NCBI GenBank assembly: GCA_022575985.1
Contig: JAKSXM010000007.1
Span: 10,604,501 to 10,668,500 of the forward strand
Length of the DNA: 64,000 nt
Direction: 5' to 3'
From: Anagrus nilaparvatae
Taxonomy: Eukaryota; Arthropoda; Insecta; Hymenoptera; Mymaridae
Positions within the stretch are counted from its first letter, which is position 1; each line of letters opens with the position of its first letter. Of this stretch, positions 54,371 through 64,000 are shown in pieces. A program made the translations under genes and the position numbers. The notes under the pieces are model-generated. The model was not told the DNA's origin. It worked only from the letters and a program-made list of their open reading frames with translations, and made no database searches.

Positions 54371-55680
54371 CACTTCACTAGACCATCCTCTCTGGAACCA
54401 AGCCGGGAAAAACCGTTCGGTCCCTGGACGTTCCCTATTATCGTTAGTCTTCTAAAAACTTTATTCTTCCGGAATCAAGAAGGGAACCGATAAATCGGGT
54501 TTTGCGACAGGGTATCCGCTTTAGCTAGACCTGTTTCCAGGTCTATTCACGGAGAACCACGCGACGGTGCCCCCCCCCCCCCTCGAGCACGCCTTGCTCG
54601 GCTTTTTGAACTAAGAGGCTCATCATGAGCCGGAGCTCACTCTTGGTAGCGCTTCGAGCTAAGTGATCGAGATCACCAACAGAGGCCCGGAGGCCCCATT
54701 TTGCCGCCGCACCGGACTCCCTGATCAAACGGGCATAGCCCCCACGTTGGTGTATCAAGAGGACTATACCAGGCGGGTTAGAATCACCCTGCTTGACCTG
54801 TTAGCTACGGGTGTGAACGGCCAACAGAACTCGATTGGTTATAATCCTGAAGAAATAGGAACTCTTCACACGAGCACCCGATAGTCTGGGAGTTCTCGTG
54901 ATCCGTTCACCAACCACCCCAGTTGTTCGTGGTCCGTCCACGTCAGTTTCGTGACGTCAAGTCAGATTCCATAGAACAGTAGCACGATGACTACCTGATG
55001 AGGGATCTCTGTCCCTCACCCGCAAATCTATAGACTCAGGAGAAGCCAGTCTATAGTCTCTTTTGTAGAGCTCACTTTTAGGTAGTGCTTCGAGCTTGGC
55101 GAAAATCACCAAGCTCAGGCCCGGAGGCCTAGTTTGAGCACTGGGTGAAGAAATTAATCAACTCCCAAGCCCAGGCCAAGAAGGCCTAAAAGGCTCGGGG
55201 GGGTCATAATTGCAGACATAGTGGGTCTTCGATCACCCTCTTTTCTGTTTTATCAAAGGAAACTCTAAACAGGTAGTCAGACTAGCGCGTCAAACTAGTC
55301 TGTGTAATCATCATCGCAAGAGGTGTAATGCGGCGTACACCTTTGCTCTGGAGGGCAACCTACTAACCCTCCGCTCGATCCTCCTGGCAAGGGTCTGCGT
55401 AGTTGCCAAAGCTACGAGCGTAGGAAGCTGGACCTCTCGAGGTCCTGGGATATCATAGCCTTAGCCTCTAAGGATCATTCTCTTATCCCTGAAGACTACT
55501 GATGGGAAGATAGGCCGGCCCGCGAAGCGACTTCTTGGACCTACTAGCTCGGATCCGCGTGGTCGCTATTTGTCCAAGAATGTAGAAAGGACACCTTTCC
55601 TACACCCCTGCGGGTAACCATTGGAGGCAGTCATCGCCAAGGTAAACCCGATAAATCTCCTGGCTCTTGAAAGATAGTAT
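54370..55680. other. GC-rich island splitting the R1-like LINE, origin unknown
   Basis: About 1.3 kb of roughly balanced base composition in an otherwise A/T-rich window. It lies between the RT part and the C-terminal part of the R1-like ORF2. It contains an internal repeat: 54631-54703 (AGCTCACTCTTGGTAGCGCT, then GAGGCCCGGAGGCC) and 55066-55138 (AGCTCACTTTTAGGTAGTGC, then CAGGCCCGGAGGCC). It also has several short hairpins (for example CGAGCA with TGCTCG near 54583-54600). No protein is readable on either strand. It could be an inserted structured element, such as the UTR of another LINE, or an unrecognised part of this one. Confidence 0.5.
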
Positions 55681-56150
55681 ATTTATCTAGACAAAGAGAG
55701 GGAAGACAATGAACGCGCAAAGGCAACATCCCGCCAGATCAGCCTAAGCAAATGAAAGGACCGTTGGACCTACTACTGATGAGCAAATGGACCAAGAGGT
55801 TGATAGGGGGGATATCACCTTGGATAACTATAGGGCATGGGGACATTAATTCTTGGGTTCAAAAGGACATGGGCTTATTTGCTCCTACCTCTTTCGAATC
55901 AAGAAGATGAATAGCGCTGAATGTGTATACTGTCCAGGTAAACAAGACACGCCGGAACACAACTTCTTCGAATGAAACAGATGGGCTGTTAAAAAGTTTC
56001 AACTAGAAGCTAATATCGGTCAAATGATACATGAGAATGTGGTTAGCTTGACGCTACGAAATGATGAAGTATGGTCTGAAATTAGTCAGTATGTGGAGTA
56101 CATACTTCGCACCAAAAAACCTGACACCCAAGATATAGGCTAATATTGAG
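55680..56150 (+). pseudogene. R1-clade LINE ORF2 C-terminus
   Basis: C-terminal part of R1-type ORF2 with the family's cysteine motif: LTQFLTGHGDINSWV near 55830, NSAECVYCPGKQDTPEHNFF (55912-55971, the CxxC...H part of the zinc-binding CCHC; the last Cys is replaced by a stop), RWAVKKFQLEANIG, and SLTLRNDEVWSEISQYVEYI. Stops and frameshifts are present. Confidence 0.8.
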
Positions 56151-56750
56151 ACTTATTACGGTTATCCGGACGATTGCAGGTGTGGTTGCACTAATATAAA
56201 ATCTTTCCTGCACTTACTCTTGATACCACAATCAATCGTACATGGTAGGTTAACATTTATTTATTTTTATTTATCTATTTATTTATTTATTTATTTATTT
56301 ACTTATGTATTTACTTATTGACCTTCTTTTGACGATATTGGGAAATGACGTATGTTTTCTAGCTAACCTATATTTAATTGAAAATGCCAGCACATAAAGA
56401 TGGAATTTTAATCAGATGGAATGATGGAGTCCTTAACCAGGCTGGCGAGGTAGTAATGTGAAAACAGTCCCGGGATAGGCTTGCCCAAGGTAGGAAGGTA
56501 GTGGAGTTGTAGTCGGTAAAGACAAGGTAAGCCGAGTCCCACGTAACTGTCAGTTTGGTTGCTGAACAGTATGCGTAATGCATTTCCGGATTCTATGATA
56601 TTATCATAAATGCAGAAGGGTGGGGAGTTTAGTGGGTATTACCTCGGATTTGAGGTTGAGTCCCAGATAACCATACAGTACGCGTTGTATGGTATGCGTA
56701 AACAGCATTCTCCTCGTTCTACGAAAAAGGCCCCAAAAAAAAAACGCATT
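56150..56750 (+). repeat. R1-like LINE 3' UTR and A-rich tail
   Basis: Contains a (TTTA)n tract (56255-56312) and then a GGGAGTTTAGTGGGTATTAC...GAGTCCCA...TATGCGTAAACAGCATTCTCC arrangement (56628-56715), ending in AAAAAGGCCCC plus an A run near 56742. This layout (GTTTAGT-GGTA box, GAGTCCxAC, TATGCG, CTCC-TCGTTC, A-tail) is typical of R1-clade 3' ends in insects. Confidence 0.65.
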
Positions 56751-57315
56751 TCTCCACTTCCTACGCAAAAAAATACGTTATGTCATTAAAAAAAAAATAA
56801 AATCTATACTGTAATAAAATAAATGTTTATAAAATTCTAATTTCTGTTAGTTATAATAAATATTGAAGATTAAATTAAAAATAAAAAAGGTTTCTTTTAT
56901 CTATAAAAAATATATATTCGTTGTTTCTAATCCTATAATAAAAGAAGTGCTTATAATAATTATTCTATTATAATTTACTAAAGTATTTTTTCAATAATTA
57001 AAATTATGAAAAATTATAAAAATTAAAGCTTTTTTGATGATATTCGAAAGTAAAATTAAAATATAAACATTAGACTTTTTCAAAAAAATAAAAAATAAAA
57101 AGCTTAATTTTTTAGGTCTCTTATCGAAAAATGAGATACTTTAGTGCGAAAAAAAATTTCTGACATTTCTATCATAATTGATTATCATTCTGAGGGTCCT
57201 TCGAGGCATATATTGGGTTTTTTCAATTTATATTTTATACTCTTATATCTCGGTTATTTTAAGATATAAAAGGCTTTTACTGGTCTCATTCGATTTTTAA
57301 GGAAATTTCGTACAC
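56751..57315. other. AT-rich spacer
   Basis: No coding signal or repeat structure recognised. Confidence 0.5.
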
Positions 57316-57317
57316 AC

Positions 57318-57725
57318 ATGTCGCATATTGGTACTCTGCATTTCCAATTCTGTTGAACTTTTATGAGTTATTTTACTCTTCCTCGTACTACATTGTTTAG
57401 TCGCAGGATACCGTTTAGCAGAGCTTAGAATCACATATTAGCGCACACCATTTCTACTTCTGTTATACTTTTACGTGTTATTTTGCTCTTCCCGAGCTCT
57501 TCCTCGTACTGAGGCAAAGCTAAGTATCACATATAAGCTCACAGCATTTCCAATTCTGTTGTACTTTCATGTGTTAACTTACTCTTCCTCGTACTGCATT
57601 GTGTAATCGCAGGATATCGCATAGCAGAACCAAGAATTGCATATTAGAGCAAAGTATTTTCTGTTCTGTTGTTTTTACTTGTGGTATTTCCTTCTATCGC
57701 GTACTACATTGTGTTACGTAAACTT
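57318..57725. repeat. Minisatellite, about 110-bp unit, about four copies
   Basis: Units begin near 57338, 57448, 57544 and 57654 with CATTTCCAATTCTGTTGxAC-like sequence. They continue through TACTCTTCCTCGTACTGCAT, TGTGTAATCGCAGGATA and AGCAGAxCxAAGAATCACAT. The third spacing is shorter (about 96 bp) because part of the unit is replaced or deleted. Copies differ by about 10-20 percent, so the array is not recent. Confidence 0.8.
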
Positions 57726-59250
57726 TCGGTTAGCATAATATATGTACTAGAGCAAGGGCTAAGTTTTTTTTCAAGTCTCCTTTGGTGTTTTTTTTTTTAA
57801 TTGAATTTTTCGTAGTAAAAAATATCTCATTTTTAATGATTCGATTAATTATCGTTTAACAGAGATAAATTTAATTTGGTTTTTCTCAAAGTCCTAAATA
57901 TTATGTAGTAGAATTAACTAGAATATTCATGCTTTATAACAATTAATGTCCAAAATATGAAATTTTTGATATTTGGATAAAACTGCTCGTTTTCGTTGGT
58001 TCAAAAATTCCTATCAACTTATTAATAAAATTTGTTTGGAAAAACCTTTTGGAACAATAAAAGTTTAATAATTTAACAAAATACCCTCCAATATCTTAGG
58101 GTAATTTAGCCCATTTAAGTAGATCAAAATAAGCCCATGTTAAAATTTGTCTTGGTTACCAAACACGGTTGCCAATGCAGGATTAAGAACAGAAATTTAG
58201 CTCCTAATCTACATTGGAAATAAGAGTTGGAAATAATTGGAAAAATAATTTTGAAATTTTCAGTTGTATTCATATTCTTAATAATAATTATAAACGGTAG
58301 ATTTGTTCCAGATTCCATTGTACTAAAGAAAAAAATCGGAAAAAAGCACCCATTTTTTCTTCTGTGAATTAATTTTATATTAAGTTGAGAAGAAAAACTA
58401 GCAATTTATTGGATTGCTAAAATTATGTCTAAAGTTTTTCGGAAAATTAAATTAAAATATTATATTTTTTTTTAACATTTACAATACTGCTGAAACAAAT
58501 TGACCGAAACAAATTTTCTAATTTCTAAAAGTAAGTGTGAGTTATCTATAACTTTGCCCATATTCAATAAAAAATTTATAACATTATATTAATTTGATAG
58601 AAGCAGTAAAAAAAGTATAAAATAAATGAAAAAAAAATTAATTAATTAAATTACTTTAAAAATTCTTATAACAATTGATCCTATTTATAAAATAAATGAT
58701 AATAAGAAAATTCATAAAATGAGTCATTTATTAAAAAAGCATTTTCTACGTATAATTTGAAGGAAAAAAGCTCAAACGAATAAAAAAATATCGAGCTTTT
58801 TTTTAACAGTATATACATCCAGAATATTTTCCTTTATTTTCAACAAAATATATATACAACTAGCGCATGCTCTTAAAACATCTGATTCATGCAACCCACA
58901 CATAAATATCAAGCTGCAATGTAAAATAAGTATTTTATGCAACAAGAAATTGCATTAAAAGATAATATAGTTTTTGTTTTTATCAATGTATTAGTGAAAA
59001 AAAAAGTAAAATAATAAATGTTATGAAAATTTTAATAATAGTGGGGGATGGTTTGTGTTAATGTGTGCGTAGAATAAAATCAAAAAAATATAATCTCGAA
59101 AAGAAAATCCTCGATTCCCATATACAACAGTATAACATTAGAATTAGTGAAACATAGATAGAGGACACTCAGTGCTGCATTTTATTTTCTCTTGAATTCT
59201 ATATTTGACTAAATTAAAAAATTTTCAAGAAAAATTCTAAAAAAAAAAAA
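57726..59250. other. Intergenic AT-rich region
   Basis: Nothing recognised. The 64-codon minus frame at 58124-58318 has no motif. Confidence 0.5.
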
Positions 59251-59251
59251 T

Positions 59252-59278
59252 AAAGACGCCTTAATATTAGGCGTCTTT
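59252..59278. repeat. Perfect hairpin
   Basis: AAGACGCCTTAATATTAGGCGTCTT is a perfect palindrome preceded by an A run. It could fold in RNA. It lies about 50 bp upstream of the GC-rich candidate exon. Confidence 0.6.
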
Positions 59279-59328
59279 AATATATAATCACTCAAAACGT
59301 TTTCCGTTTTCGGTGCTCTTGCCAAGGA

Positions 59329-59448
59329 TGCCCGAGCCCCGGCAAAGAATTCAAGGGCTACCCCATCATCGATATCATCAGGCACACATCATCAAGGATC
59401 CGGAAGTAGTTCGGGAGTTAGACCTAAAATACCCTTGAGCCTCGTCAA
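59329..59448 (+). CDS. Candidate exon, GC-rich, gene unknown
   Basis: A GC-rich patch (about 59300-59450) in A/T-rich surroundings, ending in a good donor (CAA|GTAAGC at 59449). An acceptor-like tract (GTTTTCCGTTTTCGGTGCTC then TTGCCAAG) precedes 59327. Two frames are open over most of it: one reads GALAKDARAPAKNSRATPSS followed by a Ser/Gly-rich stretch and passes the donor without a stop. The other starts with ATG at 59328 (MPEPRQRIQGLPHHRYHQAH) and stops just before the donor. It may be an upstream exon of the gene starting at 62873 or part of another transcript. Supported only by composition and the splice site. Confidence 0.4.
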
Positions 59449-59450
59449 GT

Positions 59451-60390
59451 AAGCTTTTATTTAAAAATTTTTTCTTACGGGATTCGCTTTTTTACTACGT
59501 TTCAAGGTTTTTTTAAGGGTGCGGTATAATAATAATAATAAATATATATTTTATCCATATGTATGTGTATCTATAGGTGTGTTCGATTGTAAAATAAAAT
59601 AATCTTTTATTTTATTAAAGAAATGATAAATAAATGTGATGCAATTATTTATTATCATGAGTATTTATTTTTACTTTTCAGAAAATAATAATGAAAGGCG
59701 TAAAAAAATTGAATTGTGTACAAAAAAAAATTGCATTTTTATACGTCATTTTTTTTTTTTTTAATTTTAAAACACGTGTTTTTTAATGTACATTATTATA
59801 AAAATTTTTTGGAATTTTTTTTTGATGGATCTAACACTTTTAATAATAAAAATTTTATATTCGAATTATTAATATTGATTTTTTGTATAATCGGTTTAAA
59901 TTGTTTTTAAAATCAATTAAAGGAAAAATTAATGAATTGATAAATTAGAGTAAGTGGATCAGGTACAGAAATATTGAATGAAAGATAAAAAATGAAAACA
60001 TTTTGATAAAGAATATTAACTTTTTAAGAAAACTTGGGATAATAGATGTATCTCTTGACTTTTTGATTAGTTTGGTACATATGTTTCGTTACATGAATTA
60101 AGAAATAATCCATTTATAAGTAGGTATCTACAACCCTTATTTTTTCTCAGAATTTTTACTTATACAGTCACGAACTGTAATATTTTAATTTTTTTAAAGA
60201 TCTGTTGATGTAACAACAGATAATTAATCTTAATTATATTAAGAACCCTCTTAAATTCTAATTTAATTATTATATCACGAAAGAATTACTTAATCAAATA
60301 TATTTGATATTATTTAATTTCCTTAATTTATTTTAACTAATTAAGAATTTATGAATTTTAATTTTAGTATGTATTTTTGACTAAATATGT
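59451..60390. other. AT-rich region
   Basis: No gene or element recognised. The frame at 59716-59910 is A/T-biased and hydrophobic and looks like chance. Confidence 0.5.
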
Positions 60391-60395
60391 GAACA

Positions 60396-60620
60396 GTGAG
60401 AAGACGATTCTTTTGAGGAAAAAGGAAGTTAAAATCAGTCCCAAAATGATTTTCTATTTGTCGCAAAAGGAATCCTTTTAAGGTAAAGGAAAAATGTTTT
60501 TTAATGAAAAACGAGATCATTTTCTTTCAAAAGGATTCCTTTTGACACAAATAGAAAGTCATTTAGGGGCTGAGTTATGATTATTTCATATTGATACAAA
60601 AGAATCGTTTTCTTAGTGAA
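60396..60620. repeat. Fold-back repeat, about 225 bp
   Basis: GAAGACGATTCTTTTGAGG at 60399-60417 is mirrored by CAAAAGAATCGTTTTCTT at 60597-60614. The inner parts AAAATGATTTTCTATTTGTCGC and CAAAAGGAATCCTTTT (60443-60480) are mirrored at 60527-60560. AGTGA stands on both sides, a possible 5-bp target duplication. Non-coding MITE-like element. Confidence 0.6.
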
Positions 60621-62440
60621 GTATGTCCTCTCTATCCTGCGGCTTCGATTTTTGATTACCAGATGAAATTAGGTGCGATTTACAAAAAAAAAATGAAATT
60701 TTTAAAAATACAGATCTTTTGAATGTACTCAAGAATTGCCACTAAATGAATGGGCTCTTAGGGTGGTAGAATAACAAATTCCCATGAAAACTATGTTATT
60801 TTCAAAGGCTTGGTGGCAATAATCAGTAATGATGAAATGAACAGTCATTTTGGGAATCTTATTTTTTCGATAAATTTATGCTACCTAGCCGACGAATTGT
60901 CTCGGTAATGTAAAATCTCAGCTATTTTGTAAAATAAAAATTTTTTTATAACTGCATACCAATAACAAATTGAAATTACTTTACAATTAGGCATTAAATA
61001 CAAAAAATTACTGGTAACCTGTATAAAAAAACGTTACCTTAAAAATATACCGTATCTTTATATTTCTAGTTGAAAATTCGAACAATTAGAATTATAATTT
61101 TGCCTGCAGGTAACAAAATACATATAAATACATCAATTGTTTTGAATTTGAATAAAAATAATTCAACAACTTTGGAATGTCGATTCTGTTTTAAAGCCCA
61201 ATAAATCATTTGGATTCATACTAAGATTACGAAATCCTATTTTAAAACTTTTATCAAATAAATGAATAACGTAACAAAATATTTTGAATTTTAAACAAAG
61301 GAAAATTATAAAAATAGACCTTTCATGCAGTTTTGTGTCAATGCGAGCTAGGGAAACAGCACAGGAAGTAAAATCTCTATTTTTCCCCGCTGTTCAATAA
61401 ATGGTTTTTCATAAATGGCTAAAAACAATTGCCGCCTTGGGATAAAAAAGAATTCTTTAAGAATTTGATAAAATAACATTGCATGAATGTCCTTTTCCCA
61501 TTAATTTGTAAAAAAATTATTTATTTTTGACATGCTCTATATGTCCCATACAAGAATCAATTCCAGACCCATTTTAAAAATTTAAAAAGATTATCAAATT
61601 TAGAACAAAAAATTTACTACACGAGTATAAAATACGAAAATAAAATCAACATGTACTTTTAAGTAGTACAACTCAAGTAGTAAAAACTCAAGGCATCCGT
61701 AGTAGTATATATATTTATGACATTTTTTTCTTCAAAAATTAAATTTTTATTTTATGCTATCAAACTTTTCTGATATTAAAATCCATAAAAAAAAAGTAAA
61801 TTTTATTTTTATCTAAAAAATGATAAAAAAAGCTCATTTATTTATAAATACAGTCAAAAATATTTATGAATTAAATTATACACGATAATAAAATGACGTA
61901 TTTACTAAAAAAAAAAAAAAAAACGATAATACACGCGCAAAAATAAAATAAACATTATTTTATTCGATCCTTTTATTATTACTTTTTTTATTTATTCATA
62001 TTTTTTTGTATACACAAGCTTAAAAAAAAGCTCTGCGCATAATCCTTCGACGCATAATACGAGGGATAGTTTGTTTTTTATATTAAAATATCACTAAAAA
62101 AATGGAAGTGGAGGGGCTAAAGATAAAATAAAAAAAATTAAATAGAATAATAATAATAATAATAATGGATTTGTTTTGTTTTTTTTAAAAAAATGAAATA
62201 TGTTATACACATCACTACACCTGTTATAAATGATGTGTGCTTTATTTTAGTCGAAGCTTAGACACCGGCTATAATAAAAGCTTTATTTTTTGAATAATCG
62301 TGTCATATATAAAAATTTATTTTAAATAATTAATTTTAAGTGTAAAAAATTTAATTTTTTGTACAAATTTTTTTTAAGATTCGGAGGGTAGATTTTTAAA
62401 ATTTATTATGTTGATTGTGCGCGTGTAAGCCTTTTTCACC
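60621..62440. other. AT-rich region upstream of the third gene
   Basis: No coding signal. Simple repeats include an 18-A run near 61910 and (AAT)n near 62145-62165. Confidence 0.5.
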
Positions 62441-62490
62441 TTCGGCCCGTGCAGCGATCGCTCTTGACCTTCTCGTGGATGACATTTTGT

Positions 62491-62502
62491 TATATATATA
62501 AA
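62491..62502 (+). promoter_or_regulatory. TATA box of the third gene
   Basis: TATATATATAAA, 380 bp upstream of the ATG at 62873, follows a GC-richer stretch (62420-62480, CCTTCGGCCCGTGCAGCGATCGC in pieces). A start of transcription near 62520-62530 would be expected. Inferred from sequence only. Confidence 0.45.
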
Positions 62503-62872
62503 CTGGTATCGTGTGCTTCCGCAAATTTTTTATTTCTTTTTTCGTTTATTTTAATTTTGAACTTTTTTCAGTAACGTTAAAACTATTATAAAACAAATAT
62601 GAAATTATTAAAAAAAGCTAAAAAGTTTCTATTATTTAATAAAATATATATTTATTATTATTATGTTATTTTAAATAATTAAATTTCTTTTCAATATTTA
62701 TATAAATCGCCTTGACCGTAAAAAAGCGCCTTTTTAAATCATGATTCATGTGTCTTACGATGAAAAAGCACAAAAAAATGATAAAAAATATTATTTTAAA
62801 ATAAAAAAAAAAAGTTTTAATTTTTTAAGAAATTTATTTAAAATAAAAAATTTTTTTATCAACAACACAGAC

Positions 62873-63951
62873 ATGAAGATCGACGAGGAAAACATTCAAC
62901 GGTCACCGAGACTCGTGAATCAAGGTATGATTATTATTTAACAAATTTACTTTCTTATGTAATTTTTTTGTAATGTAAGAACTTTTATTATTGGATTAAA
63001 ATGTACACTCTAAATTTTTTCAAGTCAATTTTTATTTTTTTTTAAAGAAAGCTTCTCAAGTTTCTTTTAAGTGCACAGTGAATAAAGTGATTTTTAGTGT
63101 CCAGTAAACACTTTTTTTAAGTAAATATCAGCCGAGTGGCTGTAGCTGATTTTTTCAACCCTGTAAAAAACTTGCAGGAATGAGTTATACTTTCAAAACA
63201 ATACATAACTTTAAGTGTTTTAAGAATCCTTTTGCCCTTTTTGGAACAAATCTTTGGACCCTCTTCTTGGGACCACTTAAATAAAATTTTTACAAAACGC
63301 TCAAAAATGAAAAAAATTTGCTTCCGTTAAAGACTGAAACAATTGAGTACTAAAAATTTACCCTTAATTAGATTTCTTAGAAGTCAAATAGTTCTGCAAA
63401 ATAAAAATATATTTTTAAAATAAAAGTTAGAATTTAGAGTGTACATTAATAATATACAATAACCAACTTCATTTCCTTAGCAATTTATATGCATGGCAAT
63501 ATTATAAATTTTGAATTTTAATATAAAATCATATATAAAAGAAAATTAAATTTGACATAGATAAAAAAAGGAAAAAAATAAAAACAAACATATAAATAAA
63601 TATTGATTAATATAATTTTCTTTTATAAATCAAAAATCAATAATAAAATAGAAATAAATTTAATTTAAATGTTAAGGCGTGTCGAGGAACAACACACAAG
63701 TAACAGCGGGTTACAGGAGAAACATGCATCAGCAACATCATCAACAGCAAGAGAACGAAATGAACATGGAGAATTCCGTGACGAAGATACAAACAACACC
63801 GACCTTGAGCGTAACAGCCGTTGATGTAGTTGTCGCGTGTCAGTCTTCTCCGAGTCATTCAATTTTAACATTAACTCCAGGAAGGACTCGTAATATCGAT
63901 CAAGATATGGAAGCATTAAGGCTCAGTAGACAAGATAATCCATTTTTACAG
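62873..63951 (+). CDS. Unrecognised gene, first two coding exons (partial)
   Basis: Exon 1 runs from ATG 62873 to 62924 (MKIDEENIQRSPRLVNQ plus one base) and ends CAAG|GTATGA. Exon 2 fits from 63677 (acceptor TGTTAAG, weak) in matching phase. It reads VSRNNTQVTAGYRRNMHQQH, a His/Gln/Asn-rich part, TTPTLSVTAVDVVVACQSSP and RNIDQDMEALRLSRQDNPFL. It then stays open to ACAG|GCACGT at 63951, a plausible GC-type donor, total 109 codons. Polar, Gln-rich low complexity suggests a regulatory or nucleic-acid-associated protein, but no domain is visible and I do not recognise it. The gene continues beyond the window. The longer upstream reading from ATG 62741 is A/T-rich and probably not coding. Confidence 0.55.
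63006..63441. mobile_element. TA-flanked MITE in intron 1 of the third gene
   Basis: Ends CACTCTAAATTTTTTC and the complement of CACTCTAAATTCTAAC, with TA on both sides (63004-63005, 63442-63443). 436 bp, no coding capacity. Ends and TA duplication fit a mariner/Tc1-derived element. Confidence 0.7.
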
Positions 63952-64000
63952 GCACGTTATAAATTATATATTTTAAAAAAAATATTTTTTCATTAATTAA

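Noticed and set aside
62741..62872. Start of the third gene at ATG 62741
   Set aside because: The extra 44 codons are Lys/Phe/Asn-rich from A/T runs. The ATG at 62873 begins the coding-like composition.

Overview
This window looks like AT-rich nuclear DNA from an arthropod, most probably an insect. The signs are short introns with GT-AG sites, two genes whose closest recognisable relatives are animal proteins, and a dense load of insect-type transposable elements (BEL/Pao, Penelope-like, jockey-like and R1-clade LINEs, Tigger/pogo, hAT-like, TTAA-flanked and Harbinger-like elements). The species cannot be told from the sequence. No rRNA, tRNA or CRISPR array was recognised, and nothing bacterial.

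Host genes. (1) Positions 1-1109, minus strand: the first two coding exons of dipeptidyl peptidase 3 (DPP3), running off the left edge. (2) Positions 25262-47704, plus strand: a six-exon gene for a PWWP2A/B-family chromatin protein of about 739 residues. Its first coding exon is only 137 bp and lies 18 kb upstream of the rest. All splice phases join cleanly and the protein ends in a PWWP domain. (3) Positions 62873 to the right edge, plus strand: the beginning of an unrecognised gene with a TATA-box promoter near 62491. A GC-rich candidate exon at 59329-59448 may belong to it or to another transcript.

Transposon graveyard, 2-23 kb. A minus-strand BEL/Pao fragment (3177-4502, with a 272-bp tandem duplication), a Penelope-like GIY-YIG fragment (4620-5640), and a plus-strand BEL/Pao gag-pol (5640-11330). 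The latter is interrupted by a 2.37-kb TTAA-flanked fold-back element and a 471-bp hAT-like MITE. Then come LINE reverse transcriptase fragments, including a jockey-like element (12963-15715, minus) carrying a perfect-hairpin Harbinger-like MITE. A Tigger remnant follows at 15718-16455, then fold-back elements, and the 5' half of another LINE (20890-22330, minus).

The large intron of the PWWP2 gene holds copies of a C-rich dispersed repeat, a hAT-like MITE, a TA-flanked MITE and the most notable element. This is a 5.65-kb terminal-inverted-repeat transposon (34471-40118) with a four-exon gene for a large protein that has a DDE-like triad and a C2H2 finger. I could not assign it to a named superfamily. 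A second fold-back element with a 9-bp target duplication sits inside that gene's own first intron.

Right part, 51-64 kb. A small broken ORF pair, an R1-clade LINE remnant (52440-56750) split by a GC-rich 1.3-kb island of unknown origin, a 110-bp minisatellite, and the start of the third gene. The stretches between are AT-rich with no coding signal I can support.
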